Notes: generated by a model not told the origin, from the sequence alone. Shown: positions 47,401 to 60,330, numbered from the stretch's first letter. The stretch: DNA of 64,000 nucleotides from Blastomyces gilchristii SLH14081 (GCF_000003855.2 NW_003101676.1:2800796-2864795), one strand, 5' to 3'. A program made the numbers and translations.

Positions 47401-50400
47401 TCTGAGTATTCTGTAAAGCTTTTCTGTCTTTTCTAGTCTCTCTATATCTGTTGTTCTAGTCTTCTTAATATAGTCAGGTCTGTGAGAGAGTCTGTTTACT
47501 GAGTTCTTAGTTTTCTTAATATACTCTATCTTGAATTAGAACTCACTCAGTCTCTGAGCTCAGCAGATCTATCACTGTGAGAGTTTCTTAATTAAAGTAA
47601 ACTATTATAAGCTGTTATAATTAGTTCTAACAGTAATCACTGTTATAAGACTCTCAAAGTAGTGATATTAGTAATGAAAGAATTTCACTATTATAAGAAG
47701 CTTTTAATTATAAATATTATAGTTGATCTCTGTAAGTTGTATCTTCTATGAGAAAAAGATTACTAGAACTCAGTTCTTATTTAACTATAGTTATAAGACT
47801 ATCTCTGAAATTATAAAGAAGAAGACATCTATCTTTAATCTGATTAAGAGTAAGAAATCAAAATGAAACAGTATTACTATATCTGTGAATATCTATTTTA
47901 ATCTTATAAAGACTCTGTAAACTTCTGAGATAAGAAAGTTCTTACAGCTCTCTCTTCTCAATACTCTTTTCATTCTTTATTTATGAGATAACTTCTTCTT
48001 ATTTTCACTCTTCAGTATGTCTGTAAGAGTCAAGAAGATTCTTATAAATATAAAGATAAACTGTTTATAGAAATTCACAAAGCTCAGAAAGATCTGAATC
48101 TTATAAATACTAGTTGACTTCAGTTATAATAGAATAGTCTCAATCTATCAGAATTTTATCTGAATATCATCTGCAGTAATTACATATTCTAGAAAATTAA
48201 TCTGATAGACACTGAAGTTATACTTTATAAGCTTAATATATAGTTCTGTCTTATCTAAGATCTTTAACACAGTTTGCACATGCTCAGTGTGTTCTTTCTT
48301 CTTTATAAAGTACATTATCACATTATTCAGATATATTATTACAAAGACATTCAGATATATATGAAGTGTTTTATTAATAAAAGACTGAAATGCTGCAGAA
48401 GTATTAGTCAAATCAAAAGACATCACTAGATATTCAAATAATCTCAGTGCAGTTTTAAAGACAGTCTTTCATTCATTCTCAGACTGTATTCACAGCTGTG
48501 TATATATATTAATCATATTCAGTTGTATAAATATAACAGCTTCTGTGAGATAGTTGATCACATTCTCAAGCAGAGATAGAGAATAGTGACTCTTTATAGT
48601 CTTGAAGTTCAGATTGCAGTAGTTCACACACAATCTGAGATCTTTATTCTTTATCTTTATAAATATCACAGAGGCTTCTACAGAGATCTGTGAAGATTGA
48701 ATAAAGTCATTCTTTAAATTCTTCTTTATATAAGCTCATAAGATCTCTGTCTCATGATGAGAGAGCTTATAGATTAGTTCTCAGAAGAGTTTCTATTCTT
48801 CTATTAAATTTATTATCAGATTCTTCTTATAATGAGATGAAAGCTTAACTGTCTTTACTGAGCTGAATATCTCTGTAAGATCTCAGTATTTCTCTGATAT
48901 CTGAAGCTTAGTTTTCATAACTGTGAAATTCTCAGATATTTATAAAGTTATTATATAGATAAGCTTATCTTCTCTAATCAACTCTATAGTATTAACTGAT
49001 TCTATCTCTGTAAGTGAGTCTGTTAACACTGATTAGAAGTATAAACCTAACTCACAGACAGCTATATGCAGATTGTGTCTTTAAAGTTATATAAGTCTCA
49101 AGTACATATCATCTGTGATATTTATAATAATCACAGTTTCTGTAAATCTTCTTCAGATTCTGAAGAGATCTTGTAATTCAAAGATAACTCTTATAAGTCT
49201 CTCAGTTCTCAGATCTGAGTTCTCACACTCTGCTTATTATAAGAGCAGATTCTCAGTTTTCATCACTCAGCTTATTTACTTTATAAGCTTTAGAAACACT
49301 ACAGTGACCTAAGATTCTGAGTTTATTAATACTTCTTATACTGATGAAATAGTAGTACTGCAGCACAGTCTCTCTTAGACTGGCCGCCGGGACCATGAAT
49401 TTCACATTTGGTCCCATTTGGTCTGATCTCATACATTTCTTGGCGTGAATCCCGCTGGGACTGGCTATCAAAAAAACATGTAAAGTGACTATATATCAGA
49501 TCTTAAAATGAAATCATGACTTGAAAAAAATGAGAAAGTGGTCCCATTTGGTCTCATTTAGTCCCATTCTTGGCATAAAGTTACTATTTTTAGACATTTT
49601 AAGGTTTTTTTTAGACTATTTTTAATTTTTTAAAAAGTAACGCTTTTTGGTAACGCTCAAATGAGATTTAAAGTCATTTAAAGCAATAAAAATAATTTAA
49701 ATTGAGAAGTGGAAATCATGATCTCATTTGGAAAATGTGACAAGAGTAGACAGTAAGTCTCACTGAGACAGTATGAGACTACTATCTAATGTTAAAACCG
49801 TGTAATGGGATCAGTCGAATTGGTAATGAGACTATCAAAAAATCTGGTCTTGGTTTCAGACACGGTCACACGGTCAGTCTAGTCTCTCTCTGTAAGTATG
49901 TATTTTCATTGAAGAAGTAACAGATTCAGATGTTAGCTTTAAGACTCTTAAGAAGACTGTTGCTGACTCTGTCTGTGACTTCTCAAATTTCTATTTTAAT
50001 TTATTCAGACAGTTTGTGTGAAGATATTCTGATTTAAAATAAATAAAGCAGAGATTCTTTTTCTTAATCTCTCTATTATACACTCTGTTTATAGAAGCTT
50101 ATAAAGCTCTTTCTTTCTACTCAGTAGTTAGATATAAATCTCTCTATATTTTATTATCTTTTCTTAGTAAACCTGTTCTCTGTTATTCTGATTCTCATGA
50201 GATTCATTAGTAGTTTACTCTTTACAGATCTGTGACTCTCACAGTAATCTGTAAGTGATGAATAAGAGTTATCAGTTTCTTTAGAGTCAAGAGCTTAGAG
50301 TCTTACTCAATAAGCTTATTCTGCATATCTTTATTCAGTCTCTTTATAAATATTATTATTCAGATCTTATTTCAGAGCTCTGTTTTCACAGATCTTAATT

Positions 50401-51108
50401 CATATCATAATTTTATAAAGTATCATGAGTAGTCTTTATCAGATTTCTCATCTCTTTTTCTAATATTAATGATTACAGCTCAGATGTTCTCTATTCAGCT
50501 TATAGAGTTTCTTAACTTATTCTCTAGATAGATCTTAAAAATAGATTAGTGAGATCTCTTATAATCATTCTCTAGATAATTCAGTCAGTTCTTAACTTCA
50601 GTGTAGTAGAGATCTGTTATTGTATAGATAACAGCTTCTTCATCTTTCATATCACACAGCTGAGCTTGTGGGTCAATTTCAAATACAAACTTATAAAAGC
50701 TTTTATAGATTGTGATTTGATAAGTAGTCTTAAGTGATTGTAACTTAAGAAAGTTTTCTTTCAGTTCACAGATATCTCTGAAGATCATGTCTAGAGACTC
50801 AGTTTAAGAGTGTTTACAGACAGTGAGTATTTCTTATAGAAAAATAGCTTGATTCTGTGAGAGATGCTCAAGAATGTTCTTCACTGAGATTGATTTATTT
50901 ATCAGTTCAGAGAGTTTCTCTGTTACAGATGTAGAGAATAATATCTTATAAGTGATTAATAAGTTCTCTAAGACTTCTTTTACAGAGATTATTCATAATT
51001 CAGATGACTGCTTCTAGATATCTGTAGTAGAGTTTACAGGGATTGAAGCATGTGAGTTTCTAGCTCTTTCAGTCATAACAGGTGATTGCTGACTGACAGA
51101 GCTTGAAA
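44447..51108 (-). pseudogene. A2 gag-pol remnant
   Basis: On the minus strand: gag (about 50,300-50,900), protease region, RT (about 48,150-48,700, with MMSFDLTNTSAAFQSFINK and IIYLNNVIMYF, where relatives have YLDDVIVYS), RNase H, integrase (about 46,500-46,800: VLIIVNYFIKITHFILTYMN and LSINIILDRELIF), and a chromodomain region (about 45,790-45,900). It is parallel to A1 over 12,135-15,835. RT catalytic Asp codons are mutated to Asn. MITE M2 interrupts it. Confidence 0.82.
49376..49881. mobile_element. M2: 506-bp hAT MITE, TSD GTCTCTCT
   Basis: Same length and ends as M1 (TAGACTGGCCG...ACGGTCAGTCTA). The TSD GTCTCTCT is at 49,368-49,375 and 49,882-49,889. It differs from M1 almost only by C/T and G/A changes. 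Confidence 0.93.
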
Positions 51109-51126
51109 TGTAAGAATAAGTGCTCA
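51109..51126 (-). repeat. A2 5' LTR remnant
   Basis: Eighteen bases (TGTAAGAATAAGTGCTC plus one) that equal the LTR end seen at 34,066 and, inverted, at 24,331-24,347. The rest of the LTR is replaced by the sequence starting TGTCACGCCCC. Confidence 0.7.
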
Positions 51127-51727
51127 TGTCACGCCCCTGGCCGCGTCAAGACTCTGCTGCGGTTCCGCACGGCTCATTACTTCCCTGCGGATGATTTCAT
51201 TCATTCTGCAGACTGTTCAAACCAGTTTTCAATCACTCTATGACATTATTCAGATATATTATAGAAAGATCTGATTGATAAATATGAGAACTCTGCTTCT
51301 ATACAAGGTCAGCAGATTACTCTTTCTTGATAGTGAGATACTGCTGAGGTATCACTTCAGCTATTCTCACTTATGAAATGAGAGAAGAGTATCTGTTCAT
51401 TGTCTATATAGAATAACTAGATACTAGCTTCTAATTAAAGAAGTCAGTGATTTGTTTTTCTTCTACTGAAATATATACAAGAGTTACTGTATTTCTCATA
51501 CAATCTTCTTAGTATACTAAGTACTGTATCTGTGATATTTTCATGATAACTCTGTAGTCTATGAGCTCACTATTCAAGTAAGATAGTCAAGCTCACTTAT
51601 ACAGCTTTTTAAATAACTATCTCTACATAACATCACTGACTAGTTATCACTTCAGTTTTATCACATTACAATTCAAATGACTTAATCTGATTACAAGTTT
51701 GAATCAGTCAAGCTCTAACAGACTGAT

Positions 51728-53890
51728 ATGATCTCATACACCTGTGCTGAGACCAACTCAACCTCACTCTCTGAGAGAAACTTTACATCATTTTCTAGAG
51801 TATATACATCTCTATCTCAGCAGAAATCTGAGATTTCTGAACCTGCTGCATACTTTGATATAAGTTCTTCAACTGCTCTATTATCACTGCAGTCTCTACA
51901 CATCTACATCTATTATGAAGATAGAGAGATTAAGATTGAAGATTCTCTGAATTATAAGAGAAACATATTGTCTGAATTTCACAGCTTCATCTGTACTCTT
52001 AAACAGAAATTTCATCTTAATCTGAGTCAGTTTAATACTCATAAGATATAAGTAATATATACTGTCAATCTTCTTGAAGACATCTCTGCAACTACTTGAA
52101 TTATTAAGAAGAGAAAGCTTGAGCATACTAATACTGTTATAACTTGAGAAGAATTCAAAAACTTTCTACTGAATCAAATCAAAGATCACTACAACTACAG
52201 CTTCACAGCAGTACAGCAGTTTAACTCATTATATTAATAAGATAATAAGAATTCTTTCAATTTCAATGTAAGATTTGAAGAATATTAAGAGAAATTGACT
52301 GATGATTTGAATCAATTAAAGATACAGCTTTATCTTACAAAGCTGACTCACAAGATACAGATAATAATATCACAGTATCAGAGTTTATTAATTAATTACA
52401 CTGAGCTTGTTAACTTGACTTTCTGAATCTATTTGAATAATCAATACTCTGAGAAAAAGATCAATAAGATCTCTTCTAAGTAATTAACAACAGAATCTAA
52501 ACAGTGCTGTGACAGCTAGACTGGCCGCTGGGATCATGAATTTCATGTTTGATCCCATTTGGTCTGATCTCATACATTTCTTGGCGTGAATCCCGCTGGG
52601 ACTGGCTATCAAAAAAACATGTAAAGTGACTATATATCAGATCTTAAAATGGAACCATGACTTGAAAAAAATGAGAAAGTGGTCTCATTTGATCTCATTT
52701 AGTCTCATTCTTGGCATAAAGTTACTATTTTTAAACATTTTAAGGTTTTTTTTAGACTATTTTTAATTTTTTAAAAAGTAACACTTTTTGATAACACTCA
52801 AATGAGATTTAAAGTCATTTAAAGCAATAAAAATAATTTAAATTGAGAAGTGAAAATCATGGTCTCATTTGGAAAATGTAACAAGAGTAGACAGTAAGTC
52901 TCACTGAGACAGTATGAGACTACTATCTAATGTTAAAACCGTGTAATGAGATCAGTCGAATTGGTAATGAAACTATCAAAAAATCTGGTTCTGGTCTCAG
53001 ACACGGTCACACGGTCAGTCTAGTGACAGCTCTAGTGTGAAGAAAGTAAAGAAGAATTTCAAGTATTTCAATTCTTCACTCACTGTAAAGAAATATTAAA
53101 AAAGATTTGATAAAGATCTCTATTTTAACTGCAGAGCTGATAATCACTATACTAGTAATTATAAGAAGTTAAAGAAGAGAAGAAACTGAGAAGATATCTT
53201 CTCAAAGTCAACTTCTCTTCTGACAAATGTATTCACAGAAGATAAAGAAGAGAAAGAAATAAAGAATTGATAATTCTTATATCTCTGAGTTCATATTATA
53301 ATCACAATAAATATTCTGAATAAGAAGATATCAGTGAGATGTCTACTCAACTTCAGAATAAATACTAACTTCATATTCTATTTCTTTTCTTTGATGAAGA
53401 ATTGAAAGAAAATAGACTTGTCAGATCATGTGAAATTTAACTGATGAAATGAAATATCATCATTTTAACATAATTTAAGTGAATTGTATGATCACAGACT
53501 TAGAAGAAATCTTTAAGAAGAGCAGTCTGCTTTCTCACACAGTTAATATTATAGATAAGAATATCATTCTAGATCTTCTGTGATTGAGAGAAAACAATTC
53601 TCTCATTGACTGAGTCACTCAGATATGACAGTATCATCTCACTAATAAAGAGATAGTGATAGAGAAATCTGAAGAGTTTTATCAGAAGAATCTTAAGAAA
53701 AAGATAGAGTTAATATACTGTGTAGCAGATGACTAAGACTTGAGAACAGATGAAGAAGTCATCATTCTGACTGCAAGATTAGCAGTAGTATTCATTATTA
53801 AAGACAGATATATACAACATCTCTTTACAGATTATAAGAATATCTTTTCAGAAAGAGAAGTAGTGAAGTTTTCTGATATTATAATTCAGA
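51728..53890 (+). pseudogene. D gag-protease remnant
   Basis: The first 107 codons from 51,728 are open (Ser/Thr-rich gag N terminus). The next blocks shift frame and contain TGA at Trp-like positions (about 52,144 W-E-EFKNFLLNQIK). After M3 the zinc knuckle and protease region continue with several stops. Confidence 0.65.
52517..53022. mobile_element. M3: 506-bp hAT MITE, TSD GTGACAGC
   Basis: Third full copy. The TSD GTGACAGC is at 52,509-52,516 and 53,023-53,030. It is the most mutated of the three: GGTCCC blocks read GATCTC or GGTCTC. Confidence 0.93.
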
Positions 53891-54149
53891 AGAACGTACG
53901 ACCGTCGGATAATAACGCGGCCGCTTCCGAACTTGCTTACGAATGTAAAGAGGCCATAGCAGTCATCAATTAATTTAGCATACAGTATATAAGAAGCCAG
54001 CGTACGTCTGTAATCATACACTGACTCAAGCAACCTTTGAATCACATCTGATAGCATATCTAAAAACTAGTGAGAAGTACAGGCTTCTTCAGAGTGTGAT
54101 AATTCCATCTACAAAGTGATTTGTAGTTATCATGCCAGAGTGGTTCTAG

Positions 54150-57100
54150 AACATCTTAAAAGATAGTATACAAAGAGCAGTGAGTGAAAGAGCATCTGAT
54201 TGATGCTGCTTCACTTATTGAGGGAAAACTCCACACTCAGATGAATGCCACATATGATATGCAAACAGATGAGATGTGAGAAAGAGAATGAAAGCAGTGA
54301 ACAGATTCAAAGAAGTCTGCTCTCTACTCAAAAGAAGAATAAAAAGAAAGAGATGACCATCATCAGAGTTATACAATGATAACAGAAATCATATAACAAT
54401 ATAATAATAGACATTATACAATCAATGAGAAATCACTGAAATGAATATCTTCTCTAGTCAATACAAACAACACTCTTCTCTGCTATCTGAACTGGAAGAT
54501 ATGCAGAATCTCTTAGAGAGTTTACTCAAAGTAGTAAGAAAAGCAGCTGAGATCACTGAATCAGAATCAAAGCTCTGTATGTGTACAAGAATTCTAAACA
54601 AAATCAAGGTCTTGCATATTATTATTATTATTATTATTCTTCCATTATACTCATATGCAAGCGGAGCTTATGATGAGTCCTTGCGTGATGTTAAATACAG
54701 GTCAAGTGTTGGTTATACAGGAGGAAATACAGGTGTTGAGACCACGCCAAGATAACAAGAACATAGGAAAATACAAAGGAGTGACAATTAGATACATGCG
54801 ATAATAACTTCCCAGCCCAGGAACATAGAGCAATTCATTGAAGTGATTTGTACACCTCTGTATTTATTAGGAACCTGAGGTGCTTGAGTTCCGGATTTAA
54901 TGTATCCCCTGCGGGTTTCGAACCCACGCGCCTTGGTTTCCCACGCCAAGGTGCTACCGGGTGGCCGCATTAACCATTCGGCCACCGGGGCAGGTCTTGC
55001 ATACACAGTGACAGGCTGAGGCAGAAGTCAAACAACAATTAGTATTCACTGCAAATCAAGTATTCACAATGAAGAGCTTCACTGATACAATCATCATCAT
55101 TAATAAGAATAGAGAAAATCAGGTCTTAGATCTGCAGCAGAAGATTGAACATTTATACAGATAGATTACTACACTGAACCTGAAGATTTTATCATGATTA
55201 TTATGATCTCTTCAGAAGTATACACATCATCAGAGACTGCTGTGCAGGATGAGAATTCAAGCATGAAATATATCAAGTCAGAAGATCTGTCAGAGTCATC
55301 AAGCTTCAATGACAACTGAAAAAATAATGCTGCAATCAGCTGGCTAAGTCAGATATGATTATATTATTGAATTGAATGTAAACTTACAGACAGACAGTCA
55401 ATGAAATTTTAATAAGTCTTAAGATCTGCTATGTTTCTACATGAAAAAGTGAAGTTATTATAAATGACTGATGAAAAGATGAATCTCACAGATCTGAAAT
55501 AATATTCATTCTTATAAACATGAAATGAGTTTTTCAAATGAATCTTATACAACTTTGAGAAAGTGAATGCATGAGATAAGTATTATAAATACTTCACTGA
55601 GTGTAGATAAGTGAGTAATCTTACATTATACTTCACACACTTCAGTTTACACTATCTCATATTGAATGAAGAGCTTCTAACATCTTTCTGTTTACAGATC
55701 TTCATTCATGATCTCACACCTGAGTTGAGAGTGAAATGAAAATACTTAACCTTATAATCAGACACAGTGAAAGAAGCATATAATATTCTCATTATACAGA
55801 AACAAGTGAGTCAATTACAATAGAAAATACTGCAATCAAGTATATCTCAGTGAAGAATAAATAATCAGACTTCTATAACATAAGTCACATACTCAGATAC
55901 AATGAATCTAGATTTGAATGTCATTACTAAAGCACTGAATTCTCTGAAAAAAGAATTCTCTGAGTGAAAACCTTGATATTATAAGCATCAAGCTTGCTTC
56001 AACTGCAGATGTCAAAATCATGATATAAAAGATTGCACACAGCATGTACAGTCAAGAAAGTCAAAAAACTAGCAGAATCAGTGAGCTCAGAGACACTCAC
56101 TGATATTCTATGAAAAGTCTTCAAAGTGAAAGAGATGTCTGTGTTAGATGATTCTCTGAATTCTGTAAATATCAAGAGAAAGCAGGCTTCTGAATAAGAT
56201 GTAAGTGAGAATGAAGTGAACACTCATCTCAATGCCTTGAGACTCGAAATGTTAATGTATAAGAGACACTTGAATAAGAATCAAGAGATAGCTACAAAAG
56301 TGTTAACAGATACAGAAGTATCTACATAATATATTGATAATTATATAATCTGAAGACTGAAAGAAGTCTGCTGAGTGAAGAATTCTCAATATATAAGATT
56401 GTCTGATAACTGATATTTGATATCATCTACAAGAGTAAGAGTTCTCTTGCACTTCAGAGAATAATCTTGCTATATTTGAGTGCAAGAGCTGCAGAATATG
56501 AAATACAACCTTATTTTCAGACTTGATTGATTTCAAAGATTCAATCTGTAGATTCAATGACATACATGTCATATGCAGTTGACTGATAGAAAGAAAATGA
56601 TTCATACAATTCTATTAACTGATATGAGAAGGACATTTCACATCTCTGATATAGAAGAGTTAAATCTGCTTACATATTAACAAGTAAAGAGAATGATTCA
56701 CAAGACCCCATTCAAAAGCATTCTGTATATCATATAGAACCTGAAAGTGAAGAAAACCAAGATAAAGAATATGCAGGAGAACAAGTATATGAAGAAGCTT
56801 CTGAAGAAGTATGAGAAGATCTTCTGAACAGATCTTTCACTGAAATTGCTGTCAGAATGAGAATTCATACATGAGATTGACATGAGGGATGTGAAACCAG
56901 TCAACCAGAATGTGTACTCTCTGTCACAAACACATCTCAAAGAACAGAAGCATCAGATCACAGACCTTTTAGAACATGATCTCATATAACTCTTATCAAG
57001 TGTGTGAGACTTTCTAGTTCTATTCATGAAAAAGACAGATGAAGAGTAGCAGATGTGTATGAATTATCAAGCACTCAACAAGCTTATAATCAAGAATGAA

Positions 57101-60100
57101 TATTCACTGTCACAGATTCAACAACAGTTGAATACAGTTAAAAATGTCTGATATCTATCAAAGATTGATCTTCTCTCAGAATACTGACAGATTTATGTAG
57201 ATAAACTGTCAGTTCTGTGAACTGTGTTTAATACACAATAAGAGAAGTTTGAATTTCTGACAATATCATTTAGTCTGACAAATGTGTCTGTCATCTTTCA
57301 AACAATGATGAATACAATTCTTCATAAACAGAATGAAATCTCATGTCTTATATATTTCAATGATATTCTAGTCTTTTCAAACTCATATAATAAACATCTG
57401 AAGCATCTCAATGAAGTGCTTATAACTCTGACAGAGCATAAGCTCTATATCAAATTAATAAAGTGTGTGTTTGAAATGAAAGAGTTGAAGTTCATAGAAT
57501 ATGTAGTGAGTGATGACTGTATACACCTTATTCTAAAGAAATTAAATGTCATAGTAAATTAATTGCAGCTGAGAAATATATACTATGTACAATAGTTTCT
57601 TAAGTTATTCTCATATTATTATGGATTTATCAAGAATTTCATACAAATATCTGCATCACTCTCAGATCTCTTAAGAGAAATAAATATAAATCTGTAAAAG
57701 AAGAAGTTTCATTCAATCATCTCAAATGCTGTGTGTGAAGAGACTTTTCTCACACTGAGAGAATGTATAATAATATTCTCAGTGCTTATTCAATCAGATC
57801 ATGATAAATCTTTCTATATTAAGACAGACATATTTAAATAAGCTATCAGAGATGCTCTTCTACAGATGAGTAAGAACAGCAAGCTGCACTCAGTGATATA
57901 TGATGATAGAAAACTATCAGATGCTGAGCTCAATTACTCAGTATATGAAAAGAAATTACTAGTAATTAAGCATACACTGATGTTGTGAGATAGATATATC
58001 AATAATAGATATATAATAACAGTGATCACAGATTACAAAAGTCTCATCTATCTACAATTAATAATAAAACCTTTCAAACACTTAGTATATTGAATCTCAG
58101 AGTTTTAAGCATACAATCTTCATATTAAATACTGAAAGGAATCAGATACTGTAGTATCTAATGCAATTAGTCACAGACCTGATTTCATGAGTGAGAGTTC
58201 TGCAAACCAGGTACAAGAAAAGTTCATATTAAACACACTGAGAAGATGTAAGAAATCAGAATGAGTGAACACAATGATCTCTTATTTAAAGAATGATAAG
58301 ATGTTAGATGATAAGTATTTTATGAAAGTAGTAGAAGAGATGCTTCTGAACTTCAAGCTGAGAAAATTGAAAAATAATGTTATGCTTTACTATAATCTAG
58401 AATATGCAGAAGCTCTCTATCTAGAACATTCATTTAGATGTGACTTGATAACTTACATACACAAGGAATTCAGTTACTTAGAAAGCTCTGAACTTATGAG
58501 TGTACTCAAATCAAGAGTATACTGACCAAGCATGACTGAGGACATTCAGATATACACTCACAAGTGCCTGAATTATCAGGTCATAAAAGAATCTAAGAAA
58601 GAGTTAGAACACAAGAAAGTATAACATCAAATGAAGTGTATGATACAATTATTCAAACAATAAGAGATAAATCTCATAGACATATTACTGTGAATATCAA
58701 ATGAAAATTAATGAATAATCACTGCTATTGATTATACTACTGACTGATCAGTTATAAAAGCAGTTTCAGAGATAATAGAAGAGGTGATGACAAAGTTTCT
58801 ACATGATGAGATCTATATCAACTATGAAATATCACATGAGATTCTAACTAATAACAGTGCAAATCTCATAGAAGAAGTAGTGAGGCATTTCATGAGCCAG
58901 TTACAGACAAGATATCATAGAACAACATCATATCATCTACAGACAAATGAGAAGATAAAACACTTGAATGAAATCTTGAGCAATATGCTGATAAAATATC
59001 TAGTGAGCAAGTCTACAAGACTATGAGATGAATATCTCAGACAGGTGCTATTAGTCACACAGATTCAACAGCATGCAGTCTTCGAGCATTCATCATTCTA
59101 CCTGTTATATGAATTGCATCCGCGCATTCTGAAGAATGCTTCAGAAAAGATGAGGAAGAGAACAGCAGTTGCAGATATATCAGTTACAGACACAGCAGAA
59201 ACAGCAGTTGCAGATGCAATAGTTGCAGACATAGAATCAAGATTGAAAGAGATCAGCCATACACATGCAAAAGCTAACAAGTTACTTCTGAATCAAGCAA
59301 TTCAATCAAAAAGAATACAAGACTCACTAGTTAAGAAATCAAGTCTCAAGATGAGAATATAAGTTCTTATACATAATGAGAGTTCTGAGAAGTTTCAATC
59401 TAGATGATTTGAGTCATATAAAATACTCAAATCACATTCTCTGAGAACATACACATTGAAAGAACTAGAGAGATGAGTCTTACACAACTTAATAAATGAT
59501 TCATAACTTATAAAAGCAAAGATGCAAGACTTGAGTGAATTATAATTATCTACAGCACTATTATCAGTGTTGAAAAAGAAGAGACTTATAATTGAAAAGT
59601 CTCACAAAGTAAGAGAAATCATAGACACTTATAAATTAGATAATCTCACTTATTTCAATCTTTTCATGATTATAAGAAAAGAATGAGAAGTAATGAAGAA
59701 ATCAGATAAATATCACACTTTAATAAGTGATAAGACTGTAGCTGATCATATAATAACATATCACAGATAGTGAATGCAACACAGTAAAGAGCAGTCTCAA
59801 AGCAGCAGACTTATATATAAGTCAGATTACAGAAGAAAAAGAGATTCAGAGTTGAATTTAACTGTTTACATCAGTTCAATCACAGAGATCATAGAGGATA
59901 AATTATCTGAAACATCTATGAACATGTGAGATCAAGTCATCTCAACCTCTGAGAATGCTCAGAGATTAGATGAGATTAGTTTCAATGAGCTGTTCACTGT
60001 AGTGATCTGAGCAGGTGAAGAGAGACAGTATAATGCATGAGACAGAATTATAAAAGATGAAAGCTGTCAAATCTAGTCACTGAACACTGTATCATATAGA

Positions 60101-60330
60101 GATCATGTAAGAGTGATAACTAGCAGACAAAGAAAAAGTGTAAGAAAAGAAAAGAGAATGACTCAAGAGATAATGAATTGATTGTCAACTGTAAGAGTCA
60201 GCTGCAAAAGACAAATGTTATCATACATCTCATTCATTTTCATACATCACATATTTAATCTATTTCCAACACCATATCACCTGAAAAACATTGAAAAAGG
60301 AAATCTCAAAACTCAAGATCTGTAAGAGAT
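54150..60330 (+). pseudogene. C gag-pol remnant
   Basis: Zinc knuckle CFNCRCQNHDIKDC near 55,998. RT blocks: LSKIDLLSEY, ISFSLTNVSVIFQTMMNTIL and YFNDILVFSNSYNKHLKHL (active-site YxDD changed to YFND). RNase H contains LSDAELNYSVYEKKLLVIKH. Integrase contains PSMTEDIQIYTHKCLNYQ after a TGA, and TTSYHLQTNEKIKHLNEIL. The integrase C-terminal block is near 59,370-59,560. Many TGA fall at Trp positions. Beyond it an extra region of about 250 codons up to 60,330 is readable through stops and is not recognised. Confidence 0.8.
54618..54991 (-). mobile_element. S4: full-length SINE in C, ~11-bp TSD
   Basis: It is 374 bp, minus orientation, inside C gag. The TSD AGGTCTTGCAT is at 54,607-54,617 and 54,992-55,002. 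It is the least mutated SINE copy: box A-like TGGCCGAATGGTTAATGCGG and box B-like GGGTTCGAAACCCGC are intact. Confidence 0.92.

Larger units (their letters stand above)
34066..51126 (-). mobile_element. A2: chromovirus copy, interrupted by B2
   Basis: Second copy of family A, in minus orientation. The 3' LTR is 34,066-34,869, then B2 interrupts, then internal sequence runs 44,447-51,108 with the 5' LTR reduced to 18 bp (51,109-51,126). The junction is exact: A2 sequence flanking B2 (TAAAC at 34,873-34,877 and CAAAC at 44,442-44,446) rejoins to the contiguous sequence seen in A1 near 15,815-15,845. The element also carries MITE M2. With insertions removed it is about 7 kb. Confidence 0.88.
51127..53892 (+). 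mobile_element. D: 3'-truncated Gypsy-like element (LTR-like start, gag, protease)
   Basis: Starts TGTCACGCCCCTGG, a start common in fungal Gypsy LTRs, with a short CpG-rich stretch to about 51,195. I could not fix the LTR end. The coding remnant (about 51,728-53,890, plus) has gag with a FNVRFEEY-(TGA)-EKL block, a zinc knuckle YFNCRADNHYTSNY (first C changed to Y) near 53,130, a protease region, and the pre-RT block HLFTDYKNIFSEREVVKF near 53,820, then stops before RT. MITE M3 splits gag. Confidence 0.68.
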
